Below, piece by piece: positions 56,505 through 64,000 of a stretch of 64,000 nucleotides of DNA. How positions within the stretch are numbered: position 1 is the first letter of the stretch; every line of letters starts with the position of its first letter. The translations under genes were made by a program, and so were the position numbers. The stretch lies in the NCBI RefSeq assembly GCF_900104355.1, contig NZ_FNIY01000003.1:1-64000 (forward strand), read 5' to 3'. The notes below the pieces were generated by a model that was not told the origin of the DNA, searched no databases, and was given only the letters and a program-made list of their open reading frames with translations. Source of the DNA: Phyllobacterium sp. OV277. GTDB taxonomy: Bacteria; Pseudomonadota; Alphaproteobacteria; Rhizobiales; Rhizobiaceae.

Positions 56505-57998
56505 ATGACCGACATTTTTCGTGATGAGACCCCTCTCATGTCCCTTGACGACGACACACTGCATGAAGAGTGCGGTGTGTTTGGCATTTTGGGGCATCCG
56601 GATGCCGCAACGCTGACGGCGCTGGGGCTGCATGCCCTGCAGCATCGCGGACAGGAAGCGGCAGGTATCGTCTCCTATGATGGCAAGCAGTTCTGCTCGG
56701 AACGCCGTATGGGCCTCGTCGGCGACCATTACACCAATCCTGCGACACTGGCTCAATTGCCGGGTGATCGGGCCATCGGCCATGTGCGTTATTCCACAAC
56801 CGGCGATCCTGCGCTTCGCAATGTCCAGCCGCTGTTTGCCGAACTGGAAATCGGCGGCATTGCCATTGCCCATAATGGCAATTTCACCAACGGTCTGACG
56901 ATGCGGCGCAAGCTCATCGCCGATGGCGCTATCTGCCAGTCCAATTCCGATACGGAAGTTGTCCTGCACCTCATCGCCCGCTCGCGCAGCACCACATCGT
57001 CAGACCGCTTCATCGATGCGATCCGTCAGATGGAAGGCGGCTACGCGATGCTCGCCCTCACCCGCACCAAGCTGATTGCTGCGCGTGACCCCATTGGCAT
57101 CCGTCCGCTCGTCATGGGTGATCTTGATGGCAAGCCAATCTTTGCCTCCGAAACCTGCGCACTCGATATTATCGGCGCGAAGTTTGTCCGCGATATTGAA
57201 AACGGCGAAGTGGTTGTCTGCGAAATTCAGGCTGACGGTTCGATCAGCATCGAGGCCTTCAAGCCGCAAAATCCGAAGCCCGAGCGTATGTGCCTGTTCG
57301 AATATGTCTATTTCGCCCGTCCCGACTCCGTTGTTGGCGGTCGCAATGTCTATACGGCGCGCAAGAATATGGGCGTTAATCTCGCCAAGGAAGCACCGCT
57401 GGAAGCCGACGTGGTGGTTCCGGTTCCCGATGGCGGTACCCCTGCTGCAATCGGGTTTGCGCAGGCGAGCGGCATTCCGTTCGAACTCGGCATTATCCGC
57501 AACCATTATGTCGGCCGTACCTTTATCGAACCAACCCAGTCGATCCGGGCGTTCGGCGTCAAGCTGAAGCATTCGGCCAACCGTGCTGTTATTGAAGGCA
57601 AGCGTGTTGTGCTGGTGGATGATTCCATCGTGCGCGGCACCACTTCGGTCAAGATCGTCCAGATGATCCGCGATGCGGGTGCACGCGAAGTGCATATCCG
57701 CGTTGCCAGCCCGATGATCTATCATCCTGACTTTTACGGCATCGATACCCCGGATGCGGACAAGCTGCTGGCAAATCAGCACGCGACGCTCGCCTCCATG
57801 TGCAAATATATTGGTGCGGATTCGCTTGAGTTCCTGTCGATTGACGGGCTTTACCGGGCAGTCAGCGGAGCGCCGCGCGATGCAAGTTCGCCGTTGTTCA
57901 CCGATCATTACTTCACTGGCGATTATCCAACCCGGCTTGTTGACCGGGATGGTATCAGCAATGTGCGCCAGTTCGCGCTTCTCGCAAATAACGGCTAA
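56505..57998 (+). CDS. purF: amidophosphoribosyltransferase
   Basis: The first enzyme of purine synthesis, 497 residues, forming phosphoribosylamine from PRPP and glutamine. Cys23 in EECGVFG becomes the N-terminal nucleophile after removal of the propeptide. The PRPP loop VLVDDSIVRGTTS is present, and Cys in the ending region (SMCKYIGADSLEFLS) fits an iron-sulfur or structural role. The ATG at 56505 leaves a 22-residue propeptide; an in-frame ATG at 56538 would leave 11. Confidence 0.95.
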   Translation: MTDIFRDETPLMSLDDDTLHEECGVFGILGHPDAATLTALGLHALQHRGQEAAGIVSYDGKQFCSERRMGLVGDHYTNPATLAQLPGDRAIGHVRYSTTGDPALRNVQPLFAELEIGGIAIAHNGNFTNGLTMRRKLIADGAICQSNSDTEVVLHLIARSRSTTSSDRFIDAIRQMEGGYAMLALTRTKLIAARDPIGIRPLVMGDLDGKPIFASETCALDIIGAKFVRDIENGEVVVCEIQADGSISIEAFKPQNPKPERMCLFEYVYFARPDSVVGGRNVYTARKNMGVNLAKEAPLEADVVVPVPDGGTPAAIGFAQASGIPFELGIIRNHYVGRTFIEPTQSIRAFGVKLKHSANRAVIEGKRVVLVDDSIVRGTTSVKIVQMIRDAGAREVHIRVASPMIYHPDFYGIDTPDADKLLANQHATLASMCKYIGADSLEFLSIDGLYRAVSGAPRDASSPLFTDHYFTGDYPTRLVDRDGISNVRQFALLANNG

Positions 57999-58015
57999 CG
58001 GTTGAGTTTCCATTC

Positions 58016-58768
58016 ATGATTTCTGACGGCAGTTTTCGGCTGGACGGCAAGCTTGCGCTTGTAACCGGCGCGTCCCGCGGCATTGGCTATTTCCTTTCCA
58101 AAGAACTTGCAGCGCGCGGTGCGCATGTGATCGCCGTTGCCCGCACGGTGGGCGGGCTTGAAGAACTCGATGACGAAATCACCGCCGCTGGCGGCTCGGC
58201 GACACTTGTTCCGCTTGATCTGACCGATATGCCAGCCATCGACCGGCTTGGCGGATCTATCTATGAGCGCTGGGGCAAACTCGACATTCTGGTCGCCAAT
58301 GCGGGTGTTCTCGGCACGATTTCACCGATTGGCCATGTGGAAGCAAAAGTCTTCGACAAGCTGATGAATATCAATGTTTCCAGTGTCTGGCGCCTGATCC
58401 GCACCACAGACCCGCTGCTGAAGCTCTCTGACGCGGGTCGCGCGCTTTTGCTGTCATCGGGCGCTGCGCATTCCGCCCGCGCCTACTGGGGGCCCTATGC
58501 GGCTTCCAAGGCCGCTGTTGAGGTGATGGGCCGCAGCTGGGCCGATGAAGCCCGCCAGACCAAGCTGCGCGTCAACTCGGTCAACCCCGGCGCAACCCGC
58601 ACCGCCATGCGCGCTCAAGCCGTTCCGGGCGAAGATCCTGAAACCTTGCCAACACCAGCCGAAGTTGCCGCCAAAATCGCCCTCATTCTCGATCCGAAGA
58701 TTGATGATACGGGCAAGCTGTATGATGTGCGTGCCGGTAAGCTGCTGGGCTACAATAACCCGAGTTAA
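58016..58768 (+). CDS. SDR family oxidoreductase
   Basis: A 250-residue short-chain dehydrogenase. The cofactor loop TGASRGIGYF is at about 17-26, NAGV at about 95-98, and the catalytic Ser/Tyr/Lys lie in LLLSSGAAHS and YAASKAAVE. The arginine after the loop suits NADP. It follows purF by 17 bases in the same direction, a neighbour pairing common in rhizobia. Substrate unknown. Confidence 0.88.
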   Translation: MISDGSFRLDGKLALVTGASRGIGYFLSKELAARGAHVIAVARTVGGLEELDDEITAAGGSATLVPLDLTDMPAIDRLGGSIYERWGKLDILVANAGVLGTISPIGHVEAKVFDKLMNINVSSVWRLIRTTDPLLKLSDAGRALLLSSGAAHSARAYWGPYAASKAAVEVMGRSWADEARQTKLRVNSVNPGATRTAMRAQAVPGEDPETLPTPAEVAAKIALILDPKIDDTGKLYDVRAGKLLGYNNPS

Positions 58769-58792
58769 GGGGTGGTTGTGAGGGGTGTGGTG

Positions 58793-59110
58793 TGTGGTTC
58801 GATGAGCTCAGGATGAGGTGTGTGGTTCGACAAGCTCGGGATTAAGGGCATTGTTGGCTGCAAGATAATCGTCATGAGTGCAGAATTTAGCTCCCCGCAA
58901 TCCTCCCATCTCCGTCATCCTCGGGCTTGACCCGAGGACCCACAACTTAAAGGCGCTGAACATACGGATTGATCTGCTCTCCTTAGCCGTGGGTCCTCGG
59001 GTCAAGCCCGAGGATGACGGAGATGGGTGGGGTATGAGGAGTCAAGTTCTGCACGTTCGGCGATTATCTTGCATCCACACTCTCCCTCATCCCGAGCTTG
59101 TCGAAGGGGC
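58793..59110. repeat. composite palindromic repeat, copy 10
   Basis: A degenerate copy. The left side has two imperfect outer arms (GTGGTTCGATGAGCTC and GTGGTTCGACAAGCTC). Inner palindromes are at about 58913-58943 and 58989-59022, and a right outer half ends GAGCTTGTCGAAGG near 59107. The 45-nt loop 58944-58988 is the reverse complement of the loop in copies 5 and 6. It fills the gap between a convergent SDR gene and the AraC-type gene. Confidence 0.87.
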
Positions 59111-59155
59111 ACAGCGGGAAATGCAGCGACAAACTTACGCCCCAGCAAACTGCAA

Positions 59156-60235
59156 TCACCCGGCGAGGCGGATAACCGTACCACCTGAATTATTTTTGGC
59201 CAGAGCATTGGATCTCCATGCCTTCGGGCTCATACCGGTAACGCGCAGAAACTCACGGTTGAAGTTGGATTTGGTCTGAAACCCGGCATCAAACATGATG
59301 TTGGTGACCGACAATTCCGTATCAGCCAGCAGACGGCAGGCTTCCCTCACCCTGAAGTCATTCACATATTGCGAGACGCTCATCGTCTTGACCCGGTTGA
59401 CGGCAGTGGAAACCTGCCGGGCCGAAAGGCCCATCTTGCGGGCAAGACGGTTCAGATTGAGGTCAACATCGCGGTAGAGTTCACGCGACTGCATCAGGCT
59501 ATCGAGCGAAGTGGCAATATCCGTATCCTCACCGCTTGTAGCTACCGGCAAAGCGCCCTCTTCCGACGTAGTATCAGCGCGCTCCTCCGGGCGGCTGGTC
59601 CCGGCAACCGTCGCCGCCGCACCCAGAACCAGCATGGCTAATACATTGCCAATAGCAACGATGCGGCCTGAATGCGTGCCGCCTGACTCGGCAAAATCCC
59701 ATCTGATGACAACATCGATGATTGCAGAACTGGCGATGGCAAAGGCAGTGATCTGCAACGCCCTGTAAGCGTTGATAACGCCATCCAATCGGGACGAGCC
59801 CAGCGCATCGGGTCCGCGCCATGCCAGACGGCAAAGCGCAATTCCATAGCCTGCAAAAATGACAATGATCGTCAGAGATATCGGCGCGGGCCAGAAAGCG
59901 ATCAGGCCAATGATCAGCAGTGCCGGCAAGATGTGCAACAGAAGAAGCGGACGCTGTATTGGAGGGCGTTCGGTGCGCAGGCCTTCAAAGCTCAGCCATG
60001 CGAGCGTTGCAATGATGACCGCAAGAACCGCCTGAAGCGGCAATATCTCCAGCACATTATAACCCCAGCGGACACCGATTACGATCGATTGCAAGGCATA
60101 GACCGAAATCAAAGCCAGAAAGAATGGATTTGTACCGCTGCCATCATTGCGCCTGATCATCTGGATCAGGAGAACGACGAGCAGGACAGCAACCACAAAG
60201 GGCAATGGAACAAACAGCATGAAGATGTCCGGCAT
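59156..60235 (-). CDS. membrane-bound AraC family regulator
   Basis: A 359-residue protein with about seven hydrophobic segments in its first 220 residues and an AraC-type DNA-binding domain at the end. The double helix-turn-helix reads LNRLARKMGLSARQVSTAVN and then VTNIMFDAGFQTKSNFNREF, followed by the GMSPKAWR signature. Membrane-tethered AraC factors sense envelope or lipid signals. I chose the ATG at 60235 (PDIFMLFVPLPF), at the start of the first helix; a start at 60340 is in frame. It is divergent from a hydrolase gene. Confidence 0.87.
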   Translation of the reverse strand: MPDIFMLFVPLPFVVAVLLVVLLIQMIRRNDGSGTNPFFLALISVYALQSIVIGVRWGYNVLEILPLQAVLAVIIATLAWLSFEGLRTERPPIQRPLLLLHILPALLIIGLIAFWPAPISLTIIVIFAGYGIALCRLAWRGPDALGSSRLDGVINAYRALQITAFAIASSAIIDVVIRWDFAESGGTHSGRIVAIGNVLAMLVLGAAATVAGTSRPEERADTTSEEGALPVATSGEDTDIATSLDSLMQSRELYRDVDLNLNRLARKMGLSARQVSTAVNRVKTMSVSQYVNDFRVREACRLLADTELSVTNIMFDAGFQTKSNFNREFLRVTGMSPKAWRSNALAKNNSGGTVIRLAG

Positions 60236-60356
60236 GAGTTGACTGCCCGCACTATGTCCTGAAACGCGATCCCGGACGACCTGAATTGTGATCAAGGTCG
60301 AGATAACAGTGAAAAGGCCCTCCTCTGGCTTCAACGCCAACCATCAGGAGCGCATC

Positions 60357-61316
60357 ATGCTAAACCTTCTCACCGCCGCAGCAGGACTGCAGTTCATTGA
60401 CGTGCCAAACGATAGCCGTGGTCCTGCACTGGATGCGGCGGTCTGGTACCCCTGTACCGGCAAACCCGCACCGGTGGATATCGGCTTTGATTATTCAACT
60501 GTCGTGAAAGACTGTCCCCTGACAGGTGAAAAACTCCCACTCATTGTCATCTCACATGGCGTTGGGGGTTGGTACGGCAATTTTCACACCCTCGCGGAGA
60601 AGCTTGCCGATGCGGGTTTTGTCGTCGCTGCCATTAATCATCCAAGAGACGGCGGCCGCTCCAAAACACGCGATCCTGGTGATATTGCCTCGATGACCCA
60701 ACGCCCCGTTGATATGACGCGCATGCTGGACTTTCTGCTGGCATCATGGCCGGATCATTCTAGGATTGATATGGCCCATATTGGTTTCTTCGGTTTTTCC
60801 CGAGGCGGCTTTACCGGGCTTGGCATGATCGGCGGCAATCCCGACTGGAAGAAACTGCTCGACAACTGCCCTGTTTATCCCGGAAACCGTTTCTGCGAAC
60901 AAATCCGCGCCGGTGCCATTGCACCCCTGACCGCCGATCCGCGCATCCGTGCCGCTGTCATTGCCGATCCGGCGGGCGGCAGCTTGTTCACCCCGGAGAG
61001 TTTAGGCCGCGTGACCGTGCCCGTACAACTCTGGGGTTCAGCATATGGCGGCGACGGTCTATCCCCTGCCGATGCAGCCGCTGTCGCCGAACGCCTGCCG
61101 GTCAAGCCGGACTATCACCCCGTAGCAAACTCCGGCCATTTCTCATTCCTGCCACCCTGCTCCGAAGCCTTTGCCAAACTCGTTGCAGACTCTGGCGACG
61201 GAGAACTCTGCACCGATGCGCCGGGCTTTGACCGCACAGCCTTCCACAAACAGTTCAATACGGATGTCCTGGCGTTTTTCCAGACGCATTTGAATGGTAA
61301 GGAACCAAGCAAATAG
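60357..61316 (+). CDS. alpha/beta hydrolase (dienelactone/PAF-acetylhydrolase-like)
   Basis: A 319-residue alpha/beta hydrolase. The oxyanion region VISHGVGGWYGNF, the nucleophile elbow GFSRGGFT and the final His in NSGHFSFLPPC give a plausible Ser-Asp-His triad. It resembles the dienelactone-hydrolase group with a platelet-activating-factor acetylhydrolase-like core. There is no clear signal peptide from the ATG at 60357, chosen for its CAGGAG site. The divergent AraC-type gene may control it. Confidence 0.86.
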   Translation: MLNLLTAAAGLQFIDVPNDSRGPALDAAVWYPCTGKPAPVDIGFDYSTVVKDCPLTGEKLPLIVISHGVGGWYGNFHTLAEKLADAGFVVAAINHPRDGGRSKTRDPGDIASMTQRPVDMTRMLDFLLASWPDHSRIDMAHIGFFGFSRGGFTGLGMIGGNPDWKKLLDNCPVYPGNRFCEQIRAGAIAPLTADPRIRAAVIADPAGGSLFTPESLGRVTVPVQLWGSAYGGDGLSPADAAAVAERLPVKPDYHPVANSGHFSFLPPCSEAFAKLVADSGDGELCTDAPGFDRTAFHKQFNTDVLAFFQTHLNGKEPSK

Positions 61317-61352
61317 GGAGGTGGTCTGTGAGGCTGCAAAGCCTCAGCTGCG

Positions 61353-61545
61353 TGGTGCATGGTTCGGCAAGCTCACCATGAGGCGCAAACCTCTCCTCGT
61401 CATCCTCGGGCTTGACCCGAGGACCCATGGGTGCCGCGCTTTAAGATTGTGGGTCCTCGGGTCAAGCCCGAGGATGACGGGGGAGGTAAGCTCCTCATGG
61501 TGAGCTTCATGAGCTTGTCGAAGGGCAAACCACGAATCACGAATA
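61353..61545. repeat. composite palindromic repeat, copy 11
   Basis: Left outer arm GGTTCGGCAAGCTCACCATG (about 61360-61382), inner palindromes at about 61397-61427 and 61449-61481 with a short 21-base loop, and a right outer arm with an internal duplication (GAGCTTCATGAGCTTGTCG, about 61502-61520). It lies between the convergent hydrolase gene and pssA. Confidence 0.86.
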
Positions 61546-61572
61546 ACCAACCAAGAATCTTGCAGTTCACTC

Positions 61573-62406
61573 TCAGGAAGCTGCTGGCGTCTCTGAAACA
61601 GCCAAAGCCGCCGCATCGGCAGCCTCGTGGCGTTTCCACGCCCGGGCGCTGAATGGCAGGGTGAGGAAGAAGCCGATAGTCGTCAGCGTCAGTGTTTCCC
61701 ACGTATAGCTCATCAGGAAAGCCACATAGACAACGATGGCCAGAAAGCTCGGCATGACCCAGTCAGAGCGCAGCTTTGTTCCGGCAGATTTGCCGCTGAA
61801 AACAGGCAGGCGACTGATCATCAGGATGGCCACACCCACCGTATAGGCTGCACCGGCAAAGGCCAGCGGGCGCGTAGGCGCGAGCCCCAAAAAGCCGAGA
61901 TAGACAGGCAGCATCACCAGCATCGCGCCCGCGGGGGCCGGAACGCCGGTGAAAAAATTGTTCTGCCACAGCGGCTTGCCGACCACGTCAAGCATCACGT
62001 TAAAACGGGCAAGGCGCAGGCAGCAGGCAATACAATAAAGCAGCGCCGCGATCCAGCCGAAGGACCGGGCCTGATCCAGCATATAGGCATAGAGAACCAG
62101 CGCCGGTGCGACACCGAAATTGACAATATCGGCAAGCGAATCCATCTGCGCGCCAAACTTGGTCGAGCCCTTCATCATGCGGGCAATGCGCCCGTCAATG
62201 CCATCGAGGAAAGCGGCGAGCAGCACCATCGAAACTGCCAGCTCAAACCGGTTCTCAAAGGCCAGCCGGATACCGGTAAGACCGGCACAGATGGCGAGAA
62301 CCGTGATCACGTTGGGAATGAGATAGCGCATGGGAATGCGCGAGCCTGTCGGCTCCTTCACCTCAGGCTTATCGTCAAACAGCGGATCGGTATCAGGTTC
62401 GCTCAT
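61573..62406 (-). CDS. pssA: CDP-diacylglycerol--serine O-phosphatidyltransferase
   Basis: A 277-residue integral membrane enzyme making phosphatidylserine. The CDP-alcohol signature begins DGIDGRIARMMKG and continues G-x3-D-S-L-A-D, and the N-terminal IPMRYLIPNVITVLAICAGL is typical of PssA. About seven helices follow. The ATG at 62406 gives the family start; the frame runs further up to 62553, but that part overlaps psd. It is 10 bases after psd in the same direction, giving the psd-pssA operon for phosphatidylethanolamine. Confidence 0.94.
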   Translation of the reverse strand: MSEPDTDPLFDDKPEVKEPTGSRIPMRYLIPNVITVLAICAGLTGIRLAFENRFELAVSMVLLAAFLDGIDGRIARMMKGSTKFGAQMDSLADIVNFGVAPALVLYAYMLDQARSFGWIAALLYCIACCLRLARFNVMLDVVGKPLWQNNFFTGVPAPAGAMLVMLPVYLGFLGLAPTRPLAFAGAAYTVGVAILMISRLPVFSGKSAGTKLRSDWVMPSFLAIVVYVAFLMSYTWETLTLTTIGFFLTLPFSARAWKRHEAADAAALAVSETPAAS

Positions 62407-62416
62407 GCCGCGCGCC

Positions 62417-63115
62417 TCAGCTGATGCGGACCAGCGGAGCGCTGGGCTCGCCGCCGAATTCCGCAAGCACGCTCTCGCCGCCAACCGCCGTCTGGCCGAC
62501 GGCAACGCGCGGGGCAAAACCTTCAGGCAGATAGACATCAACGCGTGAGCCAAAACGGATCAGGCCAAAGCGTTCGCCAATCGAAATGGAATTGTTTTCA
62601 TCGGCCCAGCAGACGATGCGGCGGGCAACGAGACCTGCAATCTGCACAACCGCGACCTGACCGTTGGGGCTGTCGATCACAAGGCCGTTGCGCTCGTTTT
62701 CGGCAGAGGCCTTATCGAGTTCGGCATTGAGGAATTTGCCCGGCTTGTGGACGATGGTCGTGATGCGGCCGCGCACCGGCGCGCGGTTGATATGGCACGA
62801 AAACACATTCATGAACACGGAAATGCGGGTCATTTCCCGGTCGCCAAGATTAAGCTCACGCGGTGGAACAGCGGGGCCAACGGCAGAAACGAGACCATCA
62901 GCGGGGCTGATCACCAGTTTATCGTCCGTGGGTGTCACGCGCTGCGGATCGCGATAGAAATAGATGCACCAGGCCGTGAGGATGAGGCCGATCCAGAACA
63001 GGGGCTCCCAGAAATAGCCGAGAACCACGGTCACCCCGGCAAAACCGGCGATGAACGGATAACCCTCCCGGTGGATGGGTACCAGCGTGTTGCGGATGGA
63101 ATCGACAAGGCTCAT
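62417..63115 (-). CDS. psd: phosphatidylserine decarboxylase
   Basis: A 232-residue short-form Psd that converts phosphatidylserine to phosphatidylethanolamine. The self-cleavage site is the Gly-Ser of [11 protein letters not shown] near residue 202-203, which gives the pyruvoyl group on the alpha chain. N-terminal hydrophobic segments (about 22-52) anchor it. Other landmarks are [16 protein letters not shown] and the YRDPQR stretch. It precedes pssA. Confidence 0.95.
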   Translation of the reverse strand: MSLVDSIRNTLVPIHREGYPFIAGFAGVTVVLGYFWEPLFWIGLILTAWCIYFYRDPQRVTPTDDKLVISPADGLVSAVGPAVPPRELNLGDREMTRISVFMNVFSCHINRAPVRGRITTIVHKPGKFLNAELDKASAENERNGLVIDSPNGQVAVVQIAGLVARRIVCWADENNSISIGERFGLIRFGSRVDVYLPEGFAPRVAVGQTAVGGESVLAEFGGEPSAPLVRIS

Positions 63116-63280
63116 TGGTTTGTTCCTGACAGCGCCAAATACTCGCCCGGCAGCATATATACGCCACCGGAATTGCGCGTTACTTATCGGAGATTGGCAG
63201 CGGGAGCAAACCTTTCAACCCGGCCGGGACAATTCATCAGCAGAATTATTCATTGGCCGGGTTTTGCTTGGCGCGACGTT

Positions 63281-64000
63281 TTAAGGTTCGACGGCGACAT
63301 CCAAAGCTGGCTTGCCGCGCACGACGACGCCAAGATCGTCCTCCTCGCGCACTTTGCGCAGACGCTCTTCGGCCTCGCTTGCCTCGCGCTGGCGGTTCCA
63401 CATGGATGCGTAGAGGCCATTCTCTGCCAGAAGTGCCGTATGCCTTCCCCGCTCGGCAATCACGCCGTCCTTGAGCACAATGATTTCATCAGCGCCGATA
63501 ATGGTTGAGAGCCGATGGGCGATGACAAGCGTCGTGCGGTCACGGCTGACAAGATCAAGCGCCGCCTGAATTTCATGTTCCGTGGCACTGTCGAGCGCCG
63601 AGGTCGCCTCATCGAGGATCAGGATGGGCGGTGCTTTGAGAATGGTGCGGGCAATGGCAACCCGCTGCTTCTCGCCGCCCGAGAGTTTCAGCCCGCGCTC
63701 GCCGACCATGGCGTCATAGCCCTCGGGCAGGCTTTTGATAAAACTGCCGATCTGGGCAAGATCCGCCGCATTGCGCACTTCCTCTTCGGTCGCGGTGATG
63801 CGGCCATAGCGGACGTTATAGGCGATTGTGTCGTTGAACAGGACTGTGTCCTGCGGCACCATGCCAATCACCGCACGCAGGCTTTCCTGCGTCACATCAC
63901 GGATATCCTGACCGTCAATGCTGATCGATCCGCCCTGAATATCGTAGAAGCGGTAAAGCAAACGCGACAATGTCGATTTGCCAGCGCCGGATGGGCCGAC
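63281..64000 (-). CDS. ATPase end of an ABC exporter (Atm1/ABCB-like), partial
   Basis: The window edge cuts the gene; 240 residues of the C-terminal nucleotide-binding domain are visible. Walker A reads GPSGAGKST at the very edge (about 63971-63997), the Q-loop is in [11 protein letters not shown], the signature [14 protein letters not shown], Walker [13 protein letters not shown], and the H-loop His in IAHRLSTI. The sequence best fits the Atm1/HMT type, where a membrane domain precedes this part, for glutathione- or sulfur-linked export. A polar tail of about 40 residues follows. Confidence 0.9.
   Translation of the reverse strand, partial: VGPSGAGKSTLSRLLYRFYDIQGGSISIDGQDIRDVTQESLRAVIGMVPQDTVLFNDTIAYNVRYGRITATEEEVRNAADLAQIGSFIKSLPEGYDAMVGERGLKLSGGEKQRVAIARTILKAPPILILDEATSALDSATEHEIQAALDLVSRDRTTLVIAHRLSTIIGADEIIVLKDGVIAERGRHTALLAENGLYASMWNRQREASEAEERLRKVREEDDLGVVVRGKPALDVAVEP

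Overview
The window looks like chromosomal backbone of an alphaproteobacterium of the Hyphomicrobiales (Rhizobiales), close to Brucella/Ochrobactrum or Phyllobacterium. The basis is a moderately high G+C content, an Omp25/Omp31-type porin-like protein, and alphaproteobacterial gene orders: purM-purN divergent from a CDP-alcohol transferase/AI-2E permease/hdaA set; uvrC-pgsA-moaD-moaE; lptF-lptG-lptD-surA-pdxA-rsmA; fabD-fabG-acpP-fabF-mltG-yicC-gmk; rpsF-rpsR-DUF2232-rplI; alr-radA-cvpA-purF; psd-pssA. The genus is an inference.

Layout. 1-1.3 kb: the 3' end of an unidentified gene, a decayed NusG-like gene beside tRNA-Arg(UCU), a complex I accessory subunit gene and tRNA-Pro(UGG). 1.5-6.1 kb: replication control (hdaA), a permease and a phospholipid synthase on the minus strand, divergent from purM-purN. 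6.1-15 kb: an accessory-looking mix with a HigBA-type toxin-antitoxin pair, a molybdopterin oxidoreductase, glutathione transferases, a DMT transporter, a flavin reductase, rlmJ, a secreted RNase T2 and an Omp25-like outer-membrane protein. 15.5-20.7 kb: a FolM-like SDR, uvrC, pgsA, moaDE, a META-domain protein and ndk. 21-30.6 kb: metabolic, transport and regulatory genes, holC and pepA. 30.9-38.5 kb: outer-membrane biogenesis joined to pdxA and rsmA. 38.7-46.4 kb: an MFS exporter, then fatty-acid synthesis, mltG, yicC and gmk. 47-57 kb: ribosomal protein genes, cfa, dnaB, alr, radA, cvpA and purF. 58-64 kb: an SDR, a membrane-bound AraC-type regulator facing an alpha/beta hydrolase, pssA-psd, and the ATPase end of an ABC exporter cut by the window edge.

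The main themes fit together as cell-envelope and growth functions: phospholipid synthesis (pgsA, a second PgsA-like enzyme, pssA, psd, cfa), fatty-acid synthesis, LPS transport and peptidoglycan (alr, mltG), with replication and repair (hdaA, holC, dnaB, uvrC, radA) and purine synthesis.

The strongest unexplained structure is a family of nested palindromic repeats in eleven intergenic gaps. An outer arm (TTCGACAAGCTCACCATGAG and flanks) and an inner arm (around CCTCGGGCTTGACCCGAGG) form large inverted repeats. In the largest copy (about 28741-29068) both arms carry the same base changes, and three copies share the same central loop in both orientations. No prophage, CRISPR array or intact transposase gene was found.
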